Assembly: GCF_030272615.1 (NCBI RefSeq) | Contig: NW_026729296.1 | Coordinates: 47,036 to 111,035 of the forward strand | Source: Cryptomeria japonica | Lineage: Eukaryota > Streptophyta > Pinopsida > Cupressales > Cupressaceae | Length of the DNA stretch: 64,000 bases | Direction of reading: 5' to 3' | Part shown: positions 10,621-23,992 of the stretch, one piece after another | How the letters are laid out: each line of letters begins with the position of its first letter | How positions within the stretch are numbered: position 1 is the stretch's first letter | Position numbers and translations under genes: made by a program | The notes under the pieces: generated by a model | The model's input: only the letters and a program-made list of their open reading frames with translations | The model's database searches: none | Told to the model about the DNA's origin: nothing

Positions 10621-13600
10621 ATGGACGGAGCAATTTTAAAGACAGTTACCTTCAATCTTCTGTTGGTTCTTTCAATCTGCAGCGTTCTGTATGCACAACC
10701 AGGTTAGATATTCATTACAATTGTTTTCCCTTCACATTAGAAGAATTTATATCTCTGTACAACTAACCCCAGAATTTATATCTCTGTACAACTAACCCCT
10801 TTTACTGTAATTATTTTTGTTTTGTTTGATTATCATATATGTTTGTGAAAGTATTATTAGAATTATATATATATAATTTTTTTTGATAGAGATTGTATAT
10901 CAAATCTTGAATTAGGCAAGCAAAGTGAAATATTCAAATATTCAAATCTCCTATGAGCTTTCTGAATTTAGATGTGAGGATTTTGTATGTGCAGAATTCA
11001 TCAGCCTGGACTGTGGCGCATTAGATGGATATGATGATGCAGGTGGCATTAGCTGGACCTCAGATGAACAATACATTAATTCAGGTGAAAAAAGAAGCAT
11101 TTTGACTGACCAGTCAGAGGTGGGGCAGCCATTCAAACATCTTCGCTGTTTTCCTCAAGGCAAGCGAAATTGCTACAATTTACCTGCTGTGCGGGGAAGA
11201 AAATACTTAATCCGCGCGTGTTTCTTATATGGTAACTATGATGGCCGTGAGTCACAACCACAATTTGAATTGCTGGTTGACGCCAATTTTTGGGCCACTG
11301 TTGTAATAAACAATAGTAACAAGACCATTTGCAAAGGAATAAACGCCATGGCAAGAGGTCCCTCCATTAATGTGTGTCTTGCTCGCAGTACGGATGATGT
11401 TCCTTTCATTTCAACCTTGGAATTTCGCCTGCTCATGCCAGCTATGTATGAGGTTGTAGGACAATATCTCTCTTTAATCAGCACAGTACACATGGATTAT
11501 GGAAAATTGTCAGATAACCCTATTATAAGGTAGTTTCTTTATCTATAATTTTTACTATTTTTCTTGGAAAATAAATATATCAAGCATAGAATCAACACTT
11601 AAATAAAAGGAGAATCAGGCATTTCAGATGTTCTATTGTACTAGCCCTTTTTGTGTCCTCACTTCATTCAGATCAAGAGTCAATACATAAAAATCACATT
11701 TATTTAGAAACCATCTTCATACAACAAGCCAATCATGGAAGACCAAAGTAACAACTTAGAATTTCACTTTAGATCTTATAAAGAGTTGAACTTGGGTCTC
11801 CATAATGAAACCCTAACATTTTAATCAATTAATTTGAGACCATCAATCCCCACACTTCACTGTTCAAACCTGTGAGCTCAATGATCTGACATGGGTTTGA
11901 ACACTAAACGTCAAATGACAGTTCATCTATATATACCTGAACGACAAAGTTGCATCCAAGACCATTTCTTATGGGCCAGCTTTCCTGCCTAAACCCTCGC
12001 CAGGATCAATACCCACATCTTTCTTGCTCGAATGTGTCCTCTTTTTTAGTTGCTTTGGTGGACTTGTTTTTCCAAGAGGGCCCTTACAATTCTTAGCCAG
12101 GGCCTACTATTCTAAAGGAATATGTAGTGTGTATATATATGTGTGTAAATGCATCGTATAATATATAAATAACTATTGACTTCAAAGTGGTTTTGTGCAG
12201 ATATCCAGATGATGAATTTGATAGGCTATGGGTCAAGGGAAAAATATATGATACGGATTATAGGAGCACCACAAATTCCATTCCTTCAACAGAGGAGTTC
12301 CAAATACCATCAGCTGTGTTAGAAACTGCCTTGGTGAGCAGCAACAAGAGCGTGGGAAATATTAGATGGAATTGGAGTGTTCCAGAAATTGGTGAATACT
12401 ATTTTTTGATGTGCTTTGCTGAAGTAGAAGAACTTGACGTTAATGCAATAAGGGAGTTCAATATAAGTATCAATGGATATTCATACCAGTCTCCTGTTAC
12501 ATTACATAGCTACCTCGATTCGATTGTCGTCAAGTATGGACCCATCAAAGCTGATAGCTTGGAAAATGTCCAATTTTCTCTTGATCCTACCAATCGATCG
12601 AGCGTGGGTGCAATTATTAATGCTTTGGATATCTACCAATATAGGAGGCTACCCAACAATGGAACTAAAAGTGAAGATGGTTTGTATTGCTGAAAATTAT
12701 TTAATAGTTATATATGTAGGGAAAATGTGTAAATTTGATTGCATACTAAAACATCTGTTAGTTTTACAGTGAATGCCATTGCTGACATTGTGAGGCACTT
12801 CAATCTGGAGAAAGAGAGGATGGGTGATCCGTGTCTTCCACAGAAATATAGTTGGGATTGGGTGGATTGCAATCAAGACTCCTCACCAAGGATTATTGCA
12901 GTGTAAGTCTCTCCCTAAACATTTGCCTTCATTTAATGGTGTTAAAAATGTTTATGTGATACTATGTCTTTTAAGGGAAGAATTAGTACCTTGATTAGTA
13001 TGTTGTTTTGATTGTCTATTGTTTAGATTTTTTCAAAATAAATTTTTTCACTTAAATATGTAGATAATTTTTATTTCATTTTATTTTAGTTGTTCAGATT
13101 TTGTTGGATCTGTGAACATTTTTATTTTTTTCATCTTTATTTTTGATGCAGTTTAGTTACATTTTATGTATACGCCTCTCTATTACCATCAAACTTCAAT
13201 TAACAATGAAGAAATTGAACGTACAGGACACTACCCAACAGGCATCTGAATGGAACCATACCTCCAAGCTTTTCCAATCTCTCTGCTCTTGTTAAGTTGT
13301 CAGTCACAAATCCTTACTACTCACATTTTTTTTATCATTTTTTCCTTGTTCAAAGTCAATATAAGGTTGGGCTTAAACAACACACTAAGCATAGATTTAG
13401 TGTGTGCTGTTTTATGTGGACCTCGCTTTCAATACCTTTTCATTCTATTACCAGCATTAAAAACATGTCGCGATCCACATAAAACAACACAAACTAAGTA
13501 TATGACAGAAAAAATATAAAGTCAATACTTAGTATGTGTTGATTAAGCCCAGCTGTCAAAATGACCAAAAACTGTGTCCTTATTCCTGATTGCAGGGACT

Positions 13601-16600
13601 TGGCAAGAAATAATTTGAGTGGTTCAATACCAGAGGCTCTGGCTATTCTCTCCAATCTTAAACAACTGTGAGTTGAAACATATGCATCTGGGTATTTCTA
13701 ACTCGTGCTATATTATTTAGATTATCTACAGTATTGTGAGAAATTTTCTTTTTGAGATACAGGAATTTGGCAGACAATGACTTAAACGGATCAGTGCCAA
13801 TTGGTCTGTCTGAACAAAAGCAACGTGGAAAACTCATTCTGAGGCAAGTTTTTCTTTTCTTAAAATGTAAATCAATCAGTAATTATGTTGTTCGTATGAT
13901 AAGATTCCTATCATGTAATAATTCTGTTAAATTTTGCAGTGTTTATGGCAATGAAAAACTTTGCCAAGTAGGCATTTGCAAGGATGGCCGAAAAGGAAAG
14001 AGTAGCAAAACACTATTTGTTTGGTTAATAGTGGCAGGAATTGCAATACTTATATCCTTTACTGCAATATTAATCTTTATAAAAATTAAATCAAGCAGAA
14101 AAATTCGAAAAGGCAAGTCACCGTAAATCATATTCCCCTTTGACATTTTGCTCTTTACTTGTGGATTTTCATTTTGATAAAATGAAACATATTCTTGTAC
14201 TGAAAGGGACAAAATGCAGGGAAAACTGAAACAGGACATTTAAATCTTGACAATTTTGATGGATGTCGATCATTCAGTTTCATAGAGGTAAGAGCTATGA
14301 CTAGCAACTTTCAGACGGAGATTGGAAAAGGAGGATATGGATCTGTTTATCTTGGTTGTCTTCAAGACAAGGATGTGGCCGTCAAAATCTCGTCTGATAA
14401 ATCACATAAGGGTGCCATACAGTTTTCCACAGAGGTATAACCAAGAACTCATTCATACCCATTTTATATTTAAAACTTGAGAACTTTAGTCTCTCCAATA
14501 AAAACTAGAACTAATGAAGTTTAGAATCTTTAATGTTACAAGATTTCTACAAATAATGAGAATTTTATTGTCAGCTGTCAGTTGTTTTTTAATTTGGTTA
14601 CGTGATTTTTGTTTACATCAATATTTTCGATCACATTTTATCCATTATCCATCACATAAGATATTAGAAATCTCTAACATACTCAGGATGGATCACAGAG
14701 TCTGATCCGAAACATTGATGTAAAAATATTCACACAATCAAATCCAAAAACAGCAACAATAAAATCTTTAATGTCTTTCAGCTATAAAGCTATTGTAATT
14801 AATTCAAATCAATATAAATCTTGGTTCTACCTTTATCGATAAAAAAAAAAAAAATCTTTAATGTTTTTGATCATAATGATCGAAACTAAGAACAATTGCT
14901 GCAGGTAGAAATTCTCTACAAATTACACCATAAGAATCTCATAAAATTTATGGGTTACTGCGAAGAGGAACAAAATTTGGTTCTTGTATATGAATACATG
15001 TCCAATGGAGACCTGCGACATTTTCTGGATGGTATGCTTCGCAACACTGCAAAATTTTATGATTTAGAGGAATGTTTTCTGCTTGCTTAATCAAAGGCCT
15101 ACGTTGCTTGGTTTCAGGTCAAACTTCTTCAAGAAATTATCTGGGCTGGGAAAGAAGACTCAACATTGCATTAGATGCTGCTCAAGGTTAGAAATAAATA
15201 CTGTAGAATGGGAAGAAAACTAAAAAGCTCGGTGCTAATCTTGAAAAAGATCATGGGGTCTAATTCTTGCTTAACTTTTTGGCAGGATTGGAATATCTAC
15301 ATGTAGGATGCAAGCCAAGCATTATTCACAGAGATGTAAAGAGCTCCAATATTTTGTTGAATGACCAAATGGAAGCAAAAATAGCAGATTTTGGGTTGTC
15401 AAGGATGGGACCATTGGATGGAGCTACACACGTATCCACCCTTGTAAAGGGTACCATTGGATATCTAGATCCAGAGTAAATATGCTTTTCTTTTCTTTAT
15501 TGATACTCAATTCAAATTATATATGTGAATTATTTAAGGGTTTTTAATCCTTCAACTCTTACAGTCCATCAATTCAAGTATGATGTAGAGAACCTTCCCC
15601 CTACCCTGTTTATCTCACACCCAGTTACCTTTGAAAAAGGGAATTAACCAGGAACAAACTCGTGCAGGAAAGGGTCTCAGATAGCTGCATTAGCAATGCA
15701 TAATCTCAGTATACGAGTCTATTTATAACATCTGAATTTCTTCCCCATTAAGGATGTGCATAAATAAGGAGGTGTTGAGCTGCTAGATGTCCTAAATCTT
15801 ATACCGAAGTAATTTGATCAAGTCACTTATCCCTTGGCCATTTCAAAGAAGAGGTTAACGGCTTTTTTAAAGGTCATTTATGCTTTGAATCGTTAAGAGA
15901 GGAGTTTGATGGTTTCAGTCAACTATTATCTAAACAATCTAAATAGAAGATTGAGAATTTCTTTTATAGAATGGTTGATATCTTTTTGTTTTTTTAAATA
16001 TATTGGTAAAATAGACTTACTAGTTGGTTTTCTACAGATATTATTCTACAAATCGATTGACAGAAAAGAGTGATGTTTATAGCTTTGGAGTTGTTTTGAT
16101 GGAGATTATTAGTGGAAAACATCCTCACTTTGTAGATGATTCAACATCTAACAGTGAACACATACAAATCACTAATTGGGTAATAATAAAGACATTTTTT
16201 TTAAATCTCAAACTAAACTTAGAATACTTATAATTTTGTTTTCATTGTTTTTTTGAAATAGTTTTAGACTTTGAAAACTCAAAATATCTAATCTTAAAAT
16301 TTGATTGTTGATACTAAATTATAAGTGGTTGTTTATATCAGGTAAGGGCATCCTTATTAAAGGATGACATAGAGAACATTGCAGATCCTAATTTACTTGG
16401 AAATTATGATAAAGATGCAATGTTGAAAGTGGCAAATTTGGCAATGGTTTGTACTTCACCTCATTCTAAGAATAGGCCTACAATGAATGAGGTGGTGTTA
16501 GAATTAAAGGAAGCAAGTCAATTCGAAACACATGAAATTGCATCCTCACATTCTCATCCTTCTTTACAAACCTCTCATAATGTGGACTCAGATGTGTCAT

Positions 16601-16620
16601 TATATTCAGTTGGTAGATGA
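10621..16620 (+). CDS. Malectin-like LRR receptor kinase (LRR-I type), 14 exons
   Basis: Exons by my model: 10621-10702, 10995-11529, 12201-12679, 12770-12902, 13227-13298, 13596-13667, 13763-13843, 13940-14112, 14220-14434, 14905-15031, 15118-15186, 15286-15475, 16038-16179, 16342-16620. They sum to 2649 nt, or 882 residues plus stop, with no internal stop. Residues 1-25 are a hydrophobic signal peptide. The malectin-like ectodomain starts FISLDCG and fills roughly 28-370. LRRs lie at about 410-475, with two 72-nt LRR exons. The membrane segment is about 509-532. The kinase has the glycine loop [11 protein letters not shown] (578-588), lysine K598, helix-C glutamate E616, HRDVKSSN (694-701, D696) and DFG (714-716), so it looks like a catalytically competent RD kinase. 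Family knowledge places such proteins at the plasma membrane in growth or microbe signalling; the ligand is unknown. Introns 7 and 8 need GC donors. It is the only intact-looking gene in the window. Confidence 0.92.
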
Positions 16621-17612
16621 GATAGAGGAAGATGTTACAAAATGGGCAGGGGAACACTCACAAGAAACCAAAATAGCAGTAATGAAATCCTACCTCTATT
16701 GTGGCTTATTTCATTTTATTCACATCAATAGCCTATAATAACCTTTTGTAAAGAAAATTAACATTCATAGCCTATATATATAGCTTGCCTTTTGATAGAA
16801 GTATGGGATCAATATTTTATCACCCTCCTTTTTATTGCTAACATTTTATATGATTCACAAGTTGTGACTATTAAAAATGTAAAAGCTTTAATTTTTAAAG
16901 TTATAGTTTTAATTATTATCACATATACCATTTTTATTGATCTATTTGTTCTTACACTTGCATTGTAGCTACATATTTCTTCACCATTTCAAAAAATAGT
17001 TTGTAATATTTCTTATCTTTTCATCAACATTGTCTTTAAAATATTATTAATGTGTACGTACCACTAGGTTTGAAATTGATTTTCGAATATTTCAAAAAAT
17101 GAGGACCTATAAGGTGCTTGCAAAAATAATTACTTTTAAATTGTTTTATTCTAGAGCACTTTTGTGACTACGAAATTGATGTCCACAAGTACAAAATTGA
17201 CCTTGCATAAAATCTAGTCTTGATCTAGAACTGTGAACTTTGATGATTTAGTTGCATAGAATCTACTTAACTTGCTATCCATAGCCTACAACAACTAACT
17301 GATAATTGCTTTTTGGGGAATTTTCTAATCAAATATAGTATCCCATAGACAAACCCCTAGATAGGCCAATTCAATTATCAAAAAAAATATTAAAGACAAG
17401 AAGAAGTCATCAATATTCCTTAAGTGTTGATAGCATGTTGATGTGGTCAAGTACTTGTGATGATGTAATAAATGATGGTCTCCTAATCTCTATATTTTAT
17501 ATATCTCTTTCTCTATTTCAAATGAGTTAGTGTTTTTCCTTAGATACAACAACTAGCACACAAGCTAACATTTTTTTCATCTTGAAGTCATCACATTGAG
17601 TAAGAGGGATTT
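16621..17612. other. Intergenic, AT-rich
   Basis: 3' flank of the receptor kinase gene. Nothing recognisable beyond low-complexity AT sequence. The polyadenylation site must lie here but no single signal stands out. Confidence 0.5.
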
Positions 17613-18900
17613 CATGTAAGAACCCAATTTTACATTTTAATTTGGAAATCTAGGAGTTATTTCAACAATTATGAAAATAACATAGGTGTAGCATTATAAA
17701 TTGTATCCCTATACAATTTCATGCTCACTGAGGCCTCACTTTAGCATTTTAGCCTTATGTGCTCTGATTATACCTGATTTTGCTCACACAAACTTCAAAT
17801 TGCCAAAATCATTTTCATCTTGTTGTCTTGTTCTTTGTTCAACCTTGATACTGGACAATGGAACCCCGGGCACCCTTATCCACCGTAAAGGGGTCCAATT
17901 TGGACCCTTGAATGGTTGAAAAATGTAGGTGGGAAATCCTTTTCCATATCGACCTGCTTTGAAAATTCAAACACGTTTCATGAGGTGAGGTATAAAAGAA
18001 AGCCTTACCCCCTCATTTGAAACATCCATCTTACATCTCTCCACATTATCTCTCAAGTTCAAATTCATGTTCAAGTGAGCAAGTAATCAAGTACTATCAA
18101 GGCAGTGAAGGAGAGGTCAAGTATTTAAATTGCAAGCAAACAAGATGACATCCATGATCAAGATATTATGAAGACATCTCTACATTCTTACATGATAACA
18201 TCTTTATGAAGACTTCAACACAAAGGAGATTCATAAAGGTATAACATTCCAATTTCAACATTTCAATTCCAGATCTAGCCTTTGACCTTTTAAAGGCATG
18301 CTTTCCATTTCAATTTCTATTCAGTTATACCTATTTAATTCCAAACACTATGTTTGACCTAGGCAAACCCCTATCAACAACACAATTTTTCTTCTATCAT
18401 GTAAAGGTGAAAAATTTGAAAGATAACATTTATAGATTCAGAAAGAGTAGACAAAGACACAAATTCAACTTTTGTAGAGGCATAAATTGGAGGACAAGGT
18501 CACCCGAGGTGAATTTGTTTGATACTTTCTTGATGAAACTTTAAGGAAACACTTAGACCAACATCCTAATCCTAAAAACATATCTGTTGTCTGCATCTGA
18601 GCTCATGGATAAGGGTGCCCAAGCAAAATCGTCTTGCATTCTCAAATCCATATTTCAAACATAGGTTCCTCTCAACTTCCTCTTTCCAAATAAATACTTT
18701 ATGTCTACATATTTGATTTGAGACTATCAGTGCATGCTGATTACTATTAGTTTCACATCTTTATCCCTAGATCTTGCATTCAATTTATATCTTTCAATAG
18801 CTCATTTTCAACTCCCAACCCAATGAGTGTTGAATTCACCTTGTTCTCAGTCTGTTTCAAACATATTTGAGATTGAGCGAAGTGGATCCATTCTCCTTCC
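17613..18900 (+). repeat. Probable solo or truncated gypsy-type LTR
   Basis: Begins TGTAAGAACCC and has a TATA box (GGTATAAAAG, about 17989). It then has a leader and a stretch reading TTTGACCT-AGGCAAACCCCTA near 18352-18371. That stretch is also present in the LTRs of the gag-protease element (about 34532-34551), in a similar position after its own TATTxCAG-like segment. I infer a related LTR family. The 3' end is uncertain and no target duplication was found. Confidence 0.4.
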
Positions 18901-19110
18901 AAATGTAATTAGTGGAGATAGATTTAATTCCTAGCTTGCATGCATAAACTTGTGAATCCTATTTCCCAGCATTACAATAGGATAATGGATGCATAATATG
19001 AGACTAATGGTCATATCCTAGGAATGCGTGTACGTAAACTTGATTTGGTTATGTTATTTGCCAACTTTCATAATAAAATATGCCTTGTATACACTACTTA
19101 TTGTGAGAAT

Positions 19111-19291
19111 TGTTAGGAACACTAGGCAAGTACAAACAACAAATGACAGACAAAATGCAAAACAAAAAGGATGATTCATGTATTATATTGAGGATAATGA
19201 GTGTGTAGGAGAGAGGTGCATATATAGGTGAGATTCCCTACCTACCATGCCACCTAAGTAGCCACCTAAGAAGGATTAACACACACCAATA
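19111..19291 (-). repeat. Short copia-like LTR (3' LTR on minus)
   Basis: On the minus strand it follows a purine tract (AAGGAGGAT), starts TATTGGTGTGTG (decayed TGTTGG), carries a TATA box (CTATATATGCACC) and ends CCTAACA. The size is about 181 bp. No matching 5' LTR was seen in the window, so the element is partial or the partner is lost. Confidence 0.4.
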
Positions 19292-20230
19292 ATCCTCCTT
19301 AAGCCTAGCTTAGGTGAGGAGAAAAGTGGGTCCATACATCAAAGCCTAATAAGGTATCCAAGTACAATATGTAAGAAAAAAATCCTTCCCATAAGAGAGG
19401 AGTGACACAATGCAACCCCCCCTCAATGCAAAATTTCCTATAATAATGGTAGATGCTTGAAAATGAGTTGAAGGTAATCCAAGCTCGATGAACAACATTT
19501 CTCCCCTGAGGAAGAAATGGTATTGAAGAAGTATGCAATTTATCTTCCCACTTCTGAAAGGAATATGAGGAAAGAAAACTCAAGATGAATAAAGCCTTTA
19601 AGAATTTTCACAAGTTTATCCATGTCGATGTTGAAAGGTACCATAGTGAAATCAAGTGTTTAGGGAAACAATGATGAAGATGACAATCTAGAATGGGATG
19701 GAGACCAATGCAGATCATAGCTCAAAGATAATGATGAGCCCTCCAAATGCTACTCAAGAATCTCTATGCCAATGTCAAAGTGTGACAATTTTTTATAGGA
19801 TGAATAAGGTATCATAGAAGACTTAGGTACAATGACCATGGATGTATGGTGATAGGTAGACTAATGAGAATTTGGTATTGCCACAATATAAGTAAAAATA
19901 GGTGAAGAGAGAATAAGAGGGTGTAAAGATGCGCCCATAACATTGAAAGATGATGCAACTCGATAGGAATCATGAAAGAGGAGATGAATGTCCTCAATAG
20001 TGTCCTCCAAGACTACAATCTGGGACTCTACAAAAATAAGATGCAATGTTTGGTAGAAATGTGTCTGAATGAGCCATCTCAAGAAGACGATGAAAAGCTT
20101 GTAGCATTGAACCACTAGAAGTTGTCGAAGAAGCATTACTGAACTTGGAAGTAGAAATAGTGTCCTCAATTTGAGAAGATTAAATTTCCTCAATAGGAGG
20201 AGATCAAGTGTCCTAAACTATGGAAACAAC
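19292..20230 (-). pseudogene. Degraded internal region of the minus-strand retroelement
   Basis: Open but frame-shifted minus-strand stretches (20193-19861 and 19583-19305) lie directly 5' of the putative polypurine tract and LTR. Their composition is Ser/Phe/Leu-rich. I recognise no pol motif. The call rests on position relative to the LTR, not on a domain. Confidence 0.3.
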
Positions 20231-21153
20231 ATGTGTGCAACAATTTGTGATTCAAAAGGATTTATTTAACACTAAAAACAACTCATAATCATAAGAAACA
20301 AAAACAATCAAAATAACGAAAAAGTACAAATGGTTTATTCTCAATACACAATGCTTGGGATTTAGAGCAGGCAAGACTAGCAATACATGCAAACAAGTTG
20401 AAATGAGAGCATGAATCAACACATAGTAGGGGTGGGGGTAGATATGATAGAGTATCTAATGAAGAGCATTGGAGAGGCCACACATTACAAAGCCTTTAAA
20501 TGAGTCACTAGTTCCAACAAGGCAAGGACATGATTATTCAAATTAATTAACAACACAAAATAGAATTGGCATAAATGATACCCTAAAATGCACAGATAAA
20601 TGAGACATTTGTATCGTTATATTTGGCTAGCTCTTCTTTAATCCATAACCTTTATACACAAGACAATAATAAATGCCTATAAGCAGAAATATAATAGAAC
20701 TGAAATATAGGAAAAATAAATGCTTGAATGAGGAAAATAGATATGAAATGATTAAAAATGTCTATTATACTTAATGAATGGTGTTTAAGTTTCAGAGCAC
20801 TAAATGACACCAAGTGGGAAAGATTAAATATTCATGACACAAAAGGAATGGCATAGAAGTTTTATTATAGAAAATTCTACTGGGCATGGAATGACATCAT
20901 GAGAAAACCTCAAAATAATGAATGTCTACTAGTATAAATAAATCTTGCAATATTCAATGCCTGATCAAGTAAAATAAAACAAGAAAGATTCAATGTTTCA
21001 TGATATAGTATATGACAAGTCAAGTATCAAACAAGAAAATTTCAATGCTTCATGAAAGGAGAGATAGTTGACAATGATTTTGTTATCTAGACTGTAAGGA
21101 GACGTTGATGCATTCAATTTGGATGAGTGGATTTTCTTTTTCATACAAGTTAT
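20231..21153. other. Spacer without recognised features
   Basis: No gene or clear repeat seen. Some short direct repeats occur (AACAAGAAA-x-TTCAATGxTTCATGA near 20980 and 21030). Confidence 0.4.
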
Positions 21154-21911
21154 TGTAGACACTTAAATTTGGCTAATCAATTTAGTTAAATTTATTTCCT
21201 TTAGCCATTTAGTTAATTAAATGTCTTTATCAATTAGCCCATTCCTTGAATTAATTAATCTAATTAATTAATTATCCTCTTCCAATCCCTTTGAATTCAT
21301 CCTATCCCATTAATTAATTAATGATCCCTTTTCCATCCCTTTAATTAATTAATCTTAAATCAATTAATTACCCTCACCCCATTTAAACAATTAAATAATT
21401 ATTTAAATTAGTCACATGTCTCCTACATTCTAACCAACTACCCAAACCTATCCTTCTAACCTAATCCTATCTTAGTCTTCCTCCAAACCTCCTAACCAAC
21501 CCTATCCTATCCCTTCTAACCTCCCCACATGTGCGCACATTCAGACCTATTTTCAAAATATTGGAAAATATTCTATTTTTGGGTGGTTACTCCCCCAAAA
21601 GGCATGTGTCACATGTCAATCCTCCCCAAGACATGTGTCCCTCCTTTGGGACACTTGTCTTCCGTCTTAAGCCAATTTTCCTCTTTGAGGACAAGTGTGG
21701 AATCTTATTCCACATGACATCTTTAGGTGTGTCACTTGTCCTTAAGGACGTTGTATTTTGAGAACCCTTCACATTCCTCCCAAATCCTATTTAAACCCCC
21801 TCTTTTTCAACCAAATCATCGACTTTTCATATATCATACCTTAATAATGCCAGAATGATTTGCATTTTTATAATCATATCATCATAATGCCAAAATAATC
21901 TACTTTCATAC
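21154..21911 (+). repeat. Outermost LTR, left part (gypsy-like)
   Basis: Starts TGTAGACACTTAAATTTGG, a typical TG-type LTR start, and holds a TATA-like CTATTTAAACCCC near 21788. It is cut at 21911 by the copia-like element and resumes at 63,488. Joined length is about 1.07 kb. It is probably a 5' LTR, because internal sequence follows the other part and no purine tract precedes it. Part of the LTR is rich in ATTAATTAATTA. Confidence 0.5.
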
Positions 21912-22798
21912 TGATGAATACTAAGAGGTGGGGGAGGGGGTGAATTAGTATACCAAAACATACTGTAAAAAAACTTTAAAATAGTTTAGCAGATAACCGA
22001 TACAACAAATTCACTAATAAACCGGTTAAGATAAATGCAAACCAAATAGAAAACAAAGCATTCACCCACAAGAGCACAATCACCATAACACAAGATGTTT
22101 GATGTGGAAACCCAAATGGGAAAAACCATGGTGAGCAGAAACTCACAAGTAACTATTTGCAGAATAGAAACCAAACCGGTTAAGGTCATACAATGTTCTT
22201 CACCAGAACATATCCTCTTAGGAATCTAGATCTCTGTTAGGAGATAAGTCTTGTTAAAGACTACATTGTTCGAGGATTTTAGATCCATGATTGTGAACCA
22301 CCTTGTTAGAGGATTTACAAAGGCTTTGCTAGGCCTACCCAGTTAAGGGTTTCAGACTTGTTGAAGATATTAGTAATCAACAAGTGAATGATCTAGACAA
22401 TAGCAGAGTATGCTTAATTAGATCCTTGTCGGCTCATTGTTAATGGATTTCAGCATTACTCTAGTCTTCAATATCTCCACACTTTATCTCTTCACACAGG
22501 CCTAATCTGCTCTACAATGATTGCATATAACCTTTTCTATCACACATCTCTCACATGCAAACCCTAGACATGATGTCCTTATAAAGGAAATTGATTTCAT
22601 GTCGGTCCAATAGAATTAGACTACAAGTTCCTAGGTTCAGTGCATCTAGACACATTTGGTAACATGGCACAAAATCACTGCCAAAGTGTTGGTGGATGAT
22701 AACTCATCACACATTACAGAAATACCGGTTGGTAACTCATCACAGAGTAATACCAATTAATACAATATATCGAGTATCGGTTGTCAAAAATGAAGACT
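21912..22798 (-). repeat. 3' LTR of the copia-like element, distal part
   Basis: Matches 62315-63194 over its whole length with scattered substitutions. It starts TGATGAATACTAAGAGG on plus. It is cut at GACT by the DNA transposon and continues at 56,929. Confidence 0.92.
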
Positions 22799-22826
22799 GG
22801 GTAAGTGCAAGAAGTTGTGTCCACTT
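22799..22826 (+). repeat. Left TIR of the DNA transposon
   Basis: 28 bp starting GGGTAAGTGCAAG; one mismatch to the complement of 56901-56928. A 22-bp perfect palindrome (22821-22842, centred on TTGGCCAA) overlaps its inner end. Confidence 0.9.
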
Positions 22827-23054
22827 TTTGGCCAAAAAGTGGAAGTTTTTTCCCTTTTTTTGATTTTGTCCCATTTGACCTAAATATTTGAGGCACTTAA
22901 AGGATGATTCTTGAAAAAATTTAGTAATAGAAAATTTAGTGCTCGAAGTCTACTTTCTAAATATGTAATTTTTTTCAATACCCAGATCTTAAAAGGGAAG
23001 TTTGAATAGGCATTAGTAAAACCTATAGTTTAAAAGTCACTTTTTAGGACCATA

Positions 23055-23270
23055 CCATGCCCGTGTACGACAAGCATAATTTGACCTAAATGAAACTATT
23101 TTTCTTTATCCTTGTGGGAAAAGATCTATAACTCACTCACCTTTGATGAGGATATTTTTTTGTAATTTTTTTCCATATATATATTTTTTTGTTATTTTTT
23201 AATTAGGCATAATCACTGTTTTGAAAAATCCACATGTACGGCAAGAATAATTTGACCTAAACTTAACATT
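23055..23270 (+). repeat. Subterminal direct repeats
   Basis: GTGTACGACAAGCATAATTT near 23062 and ATGTACGGCAAGAATAATTT near 23233, each followed by GACCTAAA. Possible transposase-binding repeats; function inferred from position only. Confidence 0.45.
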
Positions 23271-23684
23271 TTTTAATTTTTTTTTTAAACTGTATAGATT
23301 TGTCTGTAGTTTGATGTCATATAATTTTTTTTTCAAAAAACTTAAAGACAAAAAGTTATTAAAATTTTAAAAAACCATGTTATTTCAAGTTTATGGATCT
23401 CTTTCATTAGAAATTATTTAAAAATTAAAAATATTAATCCATTCTCTTAAAAGATTATATATTTGGAATCTAGACAGTGTGTTCTATAATGGGGTTTTGT
23501 TGTTTAAAACAATTTTGTAAATTAGGTGTTTAGATATATTTTTGAAGTCATTTTTTTGTATGAAGCTTGATTTAGGCTTGAAGTTGTAGGTCAAACTAGT
23601 TCCGAGTCTCAGGTTCGGCTTTCCGAACAATTTACCAAGCCTAATTCTGAACCTACAAATGGGCCCCACACAAATCTTTTTACA

Positions 23685-23812
23685 AATGGGATCCCTTGTT
23701 GAGAACGGGATCTCGTGTTGAAAATGAGATCCTGTTCTTTATTGCAAATTATTTAAAAAAAAACCAAACGGGATCTCATTTCAAATTAAAATGGGATCCC
23801 ATTTGGTTTTAC
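23685..23812 (+). repeat. Left subterminal GGGATC cluster
   Basis: Several copies of GGGATCYC or its variants, some followed by TTGTTGA or TGTTGAAA. The same motif family recurs at 56695-56835 near the other end in a mirrored arrangement. Such paired subterminal motif clusters are typical transposase-binding regions. Confidence 0.55.
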
Positions 23813-23992
23813 CATTAATTTTTTTTTTTGGAATTGTATAAATATATGATCATTTAACATAATAAAACATGTTGATTCAAATGTGCAAGTTTTTACATGA
23901 TATATTATGATCTAGTTGTCCTTTGGATGCTTTTTGGTTGCAATTTTAGATCCATTTTTTGAAGGTGGCATTTCTTGCATAAGTTTTTAGTC

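Noticed and set aside
14113-14135. GT donor at CCGTAAAT for intron 8
   Set aside because: It leaves two bases of phase and gives a stop shortly after the next exon starts; the GC donor at 14113 keeps the frame.
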